From an uncultured Lachnospiraceae bacterium (GTDB taxonomy: Bacteria; Bacillota; Clostridia; Lachnospirales; Lachnospiraceae): a DNA stretch of 11,596 nt. The translations under genes were made by a program, and so were the position numbers. Where the stretch lies: contig USKC01000071.1 in the NCBI GenBank assembly GCA_900555195.1, positions 1 through 11,596 on the forward strand, read 5' to 3'. Of the stretch, positions 6,587 through 11,596 are shown one piece after another. Positions within the stretch are counted from its first letter, which is position 1, and every line of letters starts with the position of its first letter. Under the pieces are notes generated by a model. The model saw only the letters and a list, made by a program, of their open reading frames with translations. It was not told where the DNA came from and searched no databases.

Positions 6587-7423
6587 CTACTCCAGGACGA
6601 TCGAGGTGCATCCTTCCGGGATGTACCATTCCAGCGTCAGCACATTGCCTGAAACAGGCTGTCTGCAGTAATATGCCCGTCTCTTAATCAGGCTCCCTGC
6701 AGCGTCATAGAAATTCGCATAGAACGTATTCATCCCAGGCGTCTTACTGTCATTCGCCTGCAGCTGTCCTGTCACTTTCAGGCAGTCCAGCCCGCTTTCA
6801 CGCTCCACCGCCAGTCCTGAAACCGCCATAGCAGCTCCATTCCTTCCATTCATGATGCTGTTATAGTAAATCAGCCGGTCTTCATAGACCGTGACGAGCG
6901 AACTACCCTCCATCTGGGTATAGACGCCTCCTTCTTCCGCCATTCCGCTGCGCACCGTCACATAATCCACCACAGCGGCGTTGGAAATCCTGTACACGGC
7001 CACAACCGTGCTGCCCATTCCCAATCCTGCCAGCGTCAGCCGGGCAGAACCATTCCCCTCATCCGCCAGCGCAGCCGCGGCGATGCTGCCATCCGCAACC
7101 ACCACGCCCAGATCAGAAAAGCCTCCCGGCACACTGCTGTAATCCACTTTCACAGAAGCCGTCTCCTGGAGGGAAAGCGTCACCGCATCCTCCTGAATCT
7201 GAATGTTTCCTTCCGCTGCCATCACAGGTGCAGCCGGCAGGGCGGCGGTCAGAACCGACAGGGCCAGTCCCAATGCCAGCCATGACGCCGGACGCCCAAA
7301 CGCTCCGCCTCTTCTGCCTGCCTTTCTGTTTGCTCCGTTTGTTCCGGCTTCCTTCTTTTCTGCTTCTTCCGGGCCCATTCCAAGGTCCCGCATCCATTTT
7401 TCACATTCACTTTTTCTCAACAT
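6587..7423 (-). CDS. Secreted Ig-like/FxLYD-like protein of unknown function
   Basis: This 278-residue protein has a hydrophilic, charged N-terminal tail of about 45 residues, a hydrophobic segment (about 47-69), and a plausible signal peptidase site at PVMA-AEG. Residues about 72-158 look like a bacterial Ig-like (Big_2-type) beta domain: an early VTLSLQETASVKVDYS strand, later LTLAGLGMGSTVVAVY. Residues about 165-278 resemble an FxLYD-type domain, with LKVTGQLQAND, then FYANFYDAAGSLI and a closing WYIPEGCTSIVLE strand. No catalytic motif is visible. The ATG at 7423 follows AGGAG with about 6 nt spacing. The gene is downstream of the exporter permease on the same strand but separated by 139 bp of repeats and a hairpin, so co-transcription is uncertain. 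It may be a surface accessory of the exporter or kinase; this is a guess from position. Domain assignments are by eye. Confidence 0.75.
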   Translation of the reverse strand: MLRKSECEKWMRDLGMGPEEAEKKEAGTNGANRKAGRRGGAFGRPASWLALGLALSVLTAALPAAPVMAAEGNIQIQEDAVTLSLQETASVKVDYSSVPGGFSDLGVVVADGSIAAAALADEGNGSARLTLAGLGMGSTVVAVYRISNAAVVDYVTVRSGMAEEGGVYTQMEGSSLVTVYEDRLIYYNSIMNGRNGAAMAVSGLAVERESGLDCLKVTGQLQANDSKTPGMNTFYANFYDAAGSLIKRRAYYCRQPVSGNVLTLEWYIPEGCTSIVLE

Positions 7424-7444
7424 ATTTGCTCCTATCTGCGCTAA

Positions 7445-7490
7445 AACGCGCGTTCAAAACCCGGGAGGGTGAAAGCCCTTTCTTTCACCC
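7445..7490. other. Hairpin and short palindrome between permease and secreted-protein genes
   Basis: GGGTGAAAG (7467-7475) pairs perfectly with CTTTCACCC (7482-7490) around a 6-nt loop. Twelve bases further on lies the palindrome AACGCGCGTT (7445-7454). On the minus strand the hairpin is followed by CTCCCGGGTTTTG, a poor U-tract, so termination would be weak. Partial termination or RNA processing between the exporter genes and the last gene is possible. Confidence 0.45.
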
Positions 7491-7500
7491 TTTCCGTGCG

Positions 7501-7555
7501 GATTCGCATGCGTGGATTCGCATGCGTGGATTCGCATGCGTGGATTCGCATGCGT
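7501..7555. repeat. Four tandem copies of a 14-bp repeat with palindromic core
   Basis: The unit GATTCGCATGCGTG occurs at 7501, 7515, 7529 and 7543 without mismatch, the last copy lacking its final base. Each contains the perfect palindrome CGCATGCG (7505, 7519, 7533, 7547). Neighbouring cores can pair as 8-bp stems with 6-nt loops, so RNA from either strand could fold into two hairpins. The array starts 7 bp after the permease stop codon. Fourteen is not a multiple of three, and the array lies in no supported gene. Confidence 0.95.
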
Positions 7556-7562
7556 CCATCCT

Positions 7563-8765
7563 TTATTCACTGCGAAGTGCGTCAATCGGGCTGAGCCTAC
7601 TTGCCTTTCTTGCCGGTGCCCAGCCAAATACAACCCCCACCGCCATGGAAAATCCCATTCCCAGCGCTACCGCAGATGCTGAAAATACAAAGCCTGTATC
7701 CAGAAGCATCGCCACTATAAAGGATAGAAGCAGCCCAAGTACCACGCCAATCAAACCTCCAAGCAGGGACAGAAAGATCGCTTCAATCAGAAACTGCATC
7801 TGTATTCTGCCCGGATCCGCTCCCATGGCCTTACGAAGCCCGATTTCCTTGGTTCTCTCCGATACGGATACTAGCATCATATTCATGATCCCGATTCCTC
7901 CTACCAGCAAAGCGATAGAAGCGATTCCTGCAAGCATATAGGTAAAAGTTCCCATCATGCTATTCATGGTATCAAGGAGGCTGTCCATGGCAAATACGCT
8001 ATAACTGTCCTCCTCTCCGTTAAAAGCCAAGCTGAGGATTCCCTCCACTTCGGTCACTAACTGATCAGTATAATCCGTATTTTCAATATATATCTCCAGG
8101 CTCCGGATGCTTCGTCCTCCTTCCATTTTGCCCGCTGTCGTATATGGAATAGTAACCGTACCGTCAGAAACGCTTCCGAAGCCGGACATCGATGCCATCA
8201 GATCGGAATTACTGCCCTCTAGGCCGATCACTGTATAACTCACCCCATTCAGTGTCAGAATCTGTCCCACTGGATTCTCTCCGGCAAACAAACTGTCCGC
8301 AATGTCCTGATCAATTACACACACATAACTTTCTGTCTCCACATCCAGCCGGTTAAGAGCCCGGCCTGCCGTAATCAGATCCTTTCCGTGGTAGTGATAG
8401 TCACTTTTCCCCTGGATGGAGACGTGTTCCAACAGCGTCTGGTTTCTGGCCGCCGTCCCGTCAAGGCTCACGGATGGGGAAATTCCCTCCACATTATCCA
8501 GCGCTTCCAGTTCCTCCAGATCTGATTCCGTCAGCCCTGATTTCAGCGGGGTTCCGGATATGGATACGGTCAGCGTTCCTGCTCCCAGTGATGAAAATTC
8601 ATCCATCACCGTAGCGATTACGCCGTTTACTATGGTAATCAGGGAGATGACCGCGGTCACACCGATGATGATTCCCAGCGTCGTCAGGAAGGTCCGCATC
8701 TTATTGCTCCGGATGTTCTCCCAGGACAGCTCTATGCTCTGCTTAATGATCCCCAGATTATGCAT
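7563..8765 (-). CDS. ABC transporter permease, MacB/YknZ type (MacB_PCD plus FtsX domains)
   Basis: This 400-residue permease has the MacB layout. A cytoplasmic N-terminal helix (IELSWENIRSNKMRTFLTTLGIIIG) leads into TM1 (about 27-50). A large external domain (about 51-270) follows, then three membrane helices (about 275-300, 328-355, 363-385). The coupling region SVSERTKEIGLRKAMGA and the C-terminal PARKASRLSPIDALR are diagnostic. In this family the dimer transmits ATP-driven movement to the external domain and adaptor rather than forming a classic channel. The ATG at 8765 overlaps the ATPase stop codon by 8 bp and follows AAGGAGG with 8-nt spacing. The longer open frame up to 8843 lies inside the ATPase gene and should not be used. 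It is the third gene of the exporter operon. Confidence 0.95.
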   Translation of the reverse strand: MHNLGIIKQSIELSWENIRSNKMRTFLTTLGIIIGVTAVISLITIVNGVIATVMDEFSSLGAGTLTVSISGTPLKSGLTESDLEELEALDNVEGISPSVSLDGTAARNQTLLEHVSIQGKSDYHYHGKDLITAGRALNRLDVETESYVCVIDQDIADSLFAGENPVGQILTLNGVSYTVIGLEGSNSDLMASMSGFGSVSDGTVTIPYTTAGKMEGGRSIRSLEIYIENTDYTDQLVTEVEGILSLAFNGEEDSYSVFAMDSLLDTMNSMMGTFTYMLAGIASIALLVGGIGIMNMMLVSVSERTKEIGLRKAMGADPGRIQMQFLIEAIFLSLLGGLIGVVLGLLLSFIVAMLLDTGFVFSASAVALGMGFSMAVGVVFGWAPARKASRLSPIDALRSE

Positions 8766-9450
8766 CTTCCGTCCCTCCTTCTCCGATATTTCCATCCAGA
8801 ATCCTGACGATTCGCTTCGCCTGGGCGGCAATATGCGCATCATGGGTAATCATGATGATCGTCCTGCCCTCCGCGTTGATTTTATGGAAAAGCTCCATCA
8901 CCTGTTTTCCGGTCTTCTGATCCAGCGCGCCCGTTGGCTCATCCGCAAGCAGAATTTCCGGGTTATTGCTCATGGCCCGCGCAATGGCAACCCTTTGCTG
9001 CTGTCCGCCGGAAAGCTGATTAGGATAATAATACATCTTATCCTCCAGCCCCACCCTGCGCAGCATTTCCTTCGCCCGTTCCGTCTGTTCCCGTTCCGGC
9101 ATGTTCGCGTAAATCAGGGGCATTTTCACATTCTGCAGGGCAGTCTGGCGCTGCATCAGGAAAAAGGACTGGAAAATGAATCCGATTTCCTCATTTCTGA
9201 TCTTTGCCAGGGCTTTTTCATCCTGGCTCGCGATCTGCCGGCCTGCCAGAATATATTCTCCCGATGTGGGAACATCCAGACAGCCGATGATGTTCATCAG
9301 CGTGGATTTGCCTGAACCGGAGGGTCCAAGGACAGCCAAGAACTCCCCTTCTTCCACAGTCAAGTCGATTCCTTTCAGCACCGTTGAGACCTCTCCGCCC
9401 ACAACATACTGCTTCACGATCCCCTTCATTGAAAGAATCTCTCTTCCCAT
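8758..9450 (-). CDS. ABC transporter ATP-binding protein, MacB/LolD/YknY type
   Basis: This 230-residue ATPase powers the adjacent permease. All nucleotide-binding motifs are intact: Walker A GPSGSGKST (42-50), Q-loop FIFQSF (Q94), signature LSGGQQQRVAIARA (146-159), Walker B ILLADEPTGALD (166-177, catalytic E171), and switch H203 in ITHD. The TLMNIIGCLDVPTSGEY stretch after Walker A is typical of the MacB/LolD subfamily. The ATG at 9450 follows AGGAGG (9457-9462), which overlaps the adaptor stop codon TAG. The open frame extends to 9525, but that part lies within the adaptor gene and is not family-like. The 10-bp gap to the adaptor and 8-bp overlap with the permease indicate a tightly coupled operon. 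Confidence 0.97.
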   Translation of the reverse strand: MGREILSMKGIVKQYVVGGEVSTVLKGIDLTVEEGEFLAVLGPSGSGKSTLMNIIGCLDVPTSGEYILAGRQIASQDEKALAKIRNEEIGFIFQSFFLMQRQTALQNVKMPLIYANMPEREQTERAKEMLRRVGLEDKMYYYPNQLSGGQQQRVAIARAMSNNPEILLADEPTGALDQKTGKQVMELFHKINAEGRTIIMITHDAHIAAQAKRIVRILDGNIGEGGTEDA

Positions 9451-9460
9451 CCGGCACCTC

Positions 9461-10924
9461 CTATTGCGCGGCCATCGCAGGCATTGCCGCATAGGAAGGC
9501 TGAGGCTGGTAAAGGATCGTATCACCTACGCTCAGCCCATCCGTAATCTCAACCCAGGTGCCGTCTGAAACGCCCAGAGTCACCTGCTGTTTTGTCTCTT
9601 TACCGCCTTCTCCTCTTATGTATACATAGGCCGTATTATCCGTATCATATGAAATCACATTTTCAGGAAGCGCAGGAACGTCCGTTGCCTGTTCCTTGAT
9701 CAGCCGGATTTCTGCGCTGAGGCCGCCGCGGATTTCATCATCCGCCGCGAATTCAACCACAGCATCCAGATAGGAAACATCATTCTCCACCGTCGCTTCT
9801 TTCGCGATGCTGGCGATCGTTCCCTCATAATCCTTATTCAGGGCGTTTACATGAACCTGTACACTGTCCCCTTCTTTTACCTGCGCCACGTCATATTCAT
9901 TAATTTTCACGGACGCCTGCATGGTATCAAAGCTGGTCACCACCGCCACCTGGCCCGCGCTGGTCACAAAGTCACCCGCATCGACGCTGAGTGAGGTCAC
10001 ATAACCGCTGATCGGCGCCGTAATCGTATAATCTTCCAGTGATTCTTTCAGATGTTCGATTTCCATCCGCGTGCTCTCCTGGGATGCCAGCGCCTGCGTC
10101 CGTTCCAGACTGTCTTCTGTATTTTCCACATTCTGATCCACGGACAGTTCGGCAGTCTGATAATCCCGCTCCGCATCGGCCAGGGTTTCTTCCGCGGTCA
10201 CCATGGCGTCATAATAATCCTGCACTTCCTGTTCGGCCGCTTCCACCGCATTGTCGTAGGTCTCCTGGGCATTGCTCAGGGTCACTGCGTAGGTTGCCAA
10301 TGCCTCATCCGTAATCATCATCGCGTCATGCTGGGCCACCGCTGAATCATAGGATGCCTGGGCTGAGCTGAGATTCTGCCTGGCCGTCACCACAGAGTCC
10401 GTGGTTCCCGCCTCTAACTCCGCCTTTGCCTTATTATAGCTTTCCACAGCGCTCTGATAGCTTTCCTGCGCCTGAAGCAGCGTGGTCTGGGAAGCGTTCA
10501 GCGTGGAATTCAGCCCCTGGGAAAGCTGCTCATTCAGCTGATCCAGGCTGGTCTGGCTATCCTTAATGTTATAAGAGTCCGTCAGTTCGCTCTGCTTGAG
10601 GTTTTCCTCCTGCAAGGCGATATTATACTCCACGTCATCGCTGTCCAATACAGCAATCACGTCCCCGGCTTCCACCTGGTCTCCTTCTTCTACTTTAACC
10701 TCAACCACCTGCGCGCCGACTTTGGAGTACAGTGTAGAAGTTTCGGAGGCCTCAATGTTTCCGGAGAATTCCAGATAGGATACGATATCCCGTTCTGATA
10801 CAGCCATTTCCTGGTAGCTGCTGCCTCCTCCTGCGCTAACCGCCATCGTGATGATCAGCACCAGGATCAAAATCACGGCCACCAGTGCGATCAGCTTCTT
10901 TTTTGTCAGTTTCAATTTTTTCAT
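9461..10924 (-). CDS. HlyD/MacA-like efflux adaptor subunit (YknX type)
   Basis: This 487-residue membrane-anchored adaptor is the first gene of the exporter operon. A lysine-rich start and one membrane helix (about 10-30) precede an external region: first half of a biotinyl-lipoyl domain (VGAQVVEVKVEEGDQVEAGDVIAVLD, beginning at 69), a long coiled coil (about 100-297), the second lipoyl half (TAPISGYVTSLSVDAGD, 302-318), then beta-barrel and membrane-proximal domains (about 335-470). The coiled coil contains four quasi-repeats of an AQxxYxxAV pattern. The C-terminal tail is Ala/Pro/Met-rich. The start is the ATG at 10924, preceded by AAAGGAG at about 6 nt; the frame extends to 10945 but has no site there. 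Adaptors of this kind link MacB-type pumps to the wall or outside. Substrates in relatives include antimicrobial peptides and peptide toxins; the one here is unknown. Confidence 0.95.
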   Translation of the reverse strand: MKKLKLTKKKLIALVAVILILVLIITMAVSAGGGSSYQEMAVSERDIVSYLEFSGNIEASETSTLYSKVGAQVVEVKVEEGDQVEAGDVIAVLDSDDVEYNIALQEENLKQSELTDSYNIKDSQTSLDQLNEQLSQGLNSTLNASQTTLLQAQESYQSAVESYNKAKAELEAGTTDSVVTARQNLSSAQASYDSAVAQHDAMMITDEALATYAVTLSNAQETYDNAVEAAEQEVQDYYDAMVTAEETLADAERDYQTAELSVDQNVENTEDSLERTQALASQESTRMEIEHLKESLEDYTITAPISGYVTSLSVDAGDFVTSAGQVAVVTSFDTMQASVKINEYDVAQVKEGDSVQVHVNALNKDYEGTIASIAKEATVENDVSYLDAVVEFAADDEIRGGLSAEIRLIKEQATDVPALPENVISYDTDNTAYVYIRGEGGKETKQQVTLGVSDGTWVEITDGLSVGDTILYQPQPSYAAMPAMAAQ

Positions 10925-10956
10925 AACAGCTCCTTTCCAATACAATGCCAGAAAGC

Positions 10957-11011
10957 AGTATAAGCGTTTTTCCTCAACTCTTCCTCAATAGAAACGCAAC
11001 GGAAGTTCAAC
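10957..11011 (-). promoter_or_regulatory. Exporter operon promoter with four 11-bp-spaced GTTGA-like operator repeats
   Basis: On the minus strand, GTTGA, GTTGC, ATTGA and GTTGA begin at 11011, 11000, 10989 and 10978, an exact 11-bp period. A good -10 box, TATACT (10962-10957), begins 16 bases after the start of the last copy. There is no recognisable -35 at 17 bp, so activation by a bound regulator is likely. The predicted start near 10950 leaves a leader of about 26 nt before the adaptor ATG. Motif, period and distance to the -10 equal those upstream of the response regulator (4773-4816). Confidence 0.75.
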
Positions 11012-11055
11012 CTCCCCTGCATTTGTCCCATCTGAACCGCAGCAGCGTTCCCATA

Positions 11056-11106
11056 CAAAAAGGGTAAGCAAAAATACCGCGGTTCCGCAGTTTTTTGCTT
11101 ACCCTT
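11056..11106 (-). terminator. Strong intrinsic terminator of the small acidic protein gene
   Basis: A perfect 15-bp inverted repeat (11060-11074 with 11092-11106, AAGGGTAAGCAAAAA) encloses a 17-nt loop. On the minus strand the stem runs into TTTTTGTATGG. It separates the upstream gene (stop at 11181) from the exporter promoter. A second small hairpin, CCGGCG/CGCCGG (11121-11136), lies just before it. Confidence 0.85.
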
Positions 11107-11180
11107 ATCTCCCAACCTATCCGGCGTGCCCGCCGGCTCTTCCTTTGCCCGCGCATAAGCGTCAGGCCCTCACAACTGGT

Positions 11181-11447
11181 TTATCCCTCTACGATCAGAT
11201 ATCTGCCATCACCTATTTCAAACACTTCGTCCGCTTCCAGAAGTTCATCCAGGTTCGCGCCTTCCGTGTCCACACCCTCTTCCTCAAAGTACTCCCGCAC
11301 CTCTTCCGGAGAATCCACAACCACCGCCATGCATTCTTCCAGGAATGCTTCCGCCTCTTCCAAGCTGGAAGCCACATCCTCTTCAGGAAAGAGCTTACTC
11401 TGATTCTGAAGGAAACACATTAAAACAGCCTCATCATACTCATGCAT
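11181..11447 (-). CDS. Small acidic conserved hypothetical protein
   Basis: This 88-residue cytoplasmic protein is strongly acidic, with over a quarter Glu/Asp. It begins MHEYDEAVLMCFLQNQSKLF and ends VFEIGDGRYLIVEG. The middle (about 28-75) is Glu-rich and predicted helical. Two cysteines (C11, C39) are not in a metal-binding spacing. The ATG at 11447 follows a purine-rich AAGGGGGGAAG. The gene is monocistronic, with a near-consensus promoter and a strong terminator of its own. I have seen similar short proteins in Lachnospiraceae genomes, sometimes loosely labelled glyoxalase, but nothing in the sequence supports an enzyme. Function unknown. Confidence 0.8.
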   Translation of the reverse strand: MHEYDEAVLMCFLQNQSKLFPEEDVASSLEEAEAFLEECMAVVVDSPEEVREYFEEEGVDTEGANLDELLEADEVFEIGDGRYLIVEG

Positions 11448-11482
11448 CTTCTTCCCCCCTTCCCTCTTGCGATCTACCTAAA

Positions 11483-11511
11483 AATATACCCGGTGTACGC
11501 TGTTTATGCAA
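11483..11511 (-). promoter_or_regulatory. Sigma-A-type promoter of the small acidic protein gene
   Basis: On the minus strand, TTGCAT (11511-11506) and TATATT (11488-11483) are separated by exactly 17 bp. The predicted start near 11476 leaves a leader of about 29 nt. This is the best canonical promoter in the window and suggests constitutive expression. Nothing else is recognised between it and the window end at 11596. Confidence 0.75.
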
Positions 11512-11596
11512 GCCCTTTTTCAGTTATTTTGTTACTTTTCATATGGGGTGAGCGTTGCTTTTCATGGGGCAGGGAACCTATTCTTTCAGCCCGGCG

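Noticed and set aside
7467..7490. Intrinsic terminator after the exporter operon
   Set aside because: The stem is good, but neither strand has a proper U-tract after it, so it is listed only as a hairpin.
7501..7555. CRISPR-like array
   Set aside because: The repeat is 14 bp, directly tandem with no spacers, and no cas gene is near.
7228..7941. 237-codon plus-strand open frame running through the 14-bp repeats
   Set aside because: It overlaps the signal sequence of the secreted protein and the permease C-terminus in antisense. The repeat-derived residues make no sensible protein.
8416..9315. 299-codon open frame on the plus strand
   Set aside because: It lies antisense to the permease and ATPase genes, whose motifs are unambiguous. 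It has no ribosome site and no family-like sequence.

Overview
The window looks like chromosomal DNA of a low-to-mid GC, spore-former-type Firmicute, most likely a gut Clostridia member of the Lachnospiraceae type. The reasons are strong AGGAGG ribosome binding sites before nearly every gene, a DarA-type cyclic-di-AMP PII-like receptor, Gram-positive MacAB/YknXYZ-type transporter genes, and several small conserved hypotheticals of clostridial style. Genus-level placement is not possible from sequence alone. No RNA gene, insertion sequence, phage gene or CRISPR array was found.

Left third (1-4492): the 3' part of an SGNH-like secreted acyltransferase/esterase; a minus-strand cyclic-di-AMP receptor gene (darA) with its own promoter and terminator; then a plus-strand pair made of a conserved hypothetical with PD-(D/E)XK-like features and a 6-phosphogluconolactonase-type beta-propeller protein. 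A minus-strand integral membrane acyltransferase-3 gene ends three bases from the lactonase gene.

Centre and right (4773-11011) form one functional unit. A plus-strand two-component operon (OmpR-type response regulator and histidine kinase, ATGA overlap) runs towards a minus-strand tripartite ABC exporter operon (HlyD/MacA-like adaptor, MacB-type ATPase, MacB/FtsX-type permease). A secreted Ig-like/FxLYD-like protein lies between their 3' ends. The main observation is that both operons carry the same putative operator: tandem GTTGA pentamers with an exact 11-bp period (three copies before the regulator, four before the exporter). In both cases the first base of the -10 box lies exactly 16 bases from the first base of the last pentamer. 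This supports an autoregulated two-component system controlling a convergently placed exporter, as expected for an antimicrobial-peptide or envelope-stress detoxification module. The substrate cannot be deduced.

Between the permease and the Ig-like gene lie four tandem copies of a 14-bp repeat with a palindromic CGCATGCG core. The right edge holds a small acidic conserved hypothetical with a clear promoter (TTGCAT-17-TATATT) and a strong intrinsic terminator.
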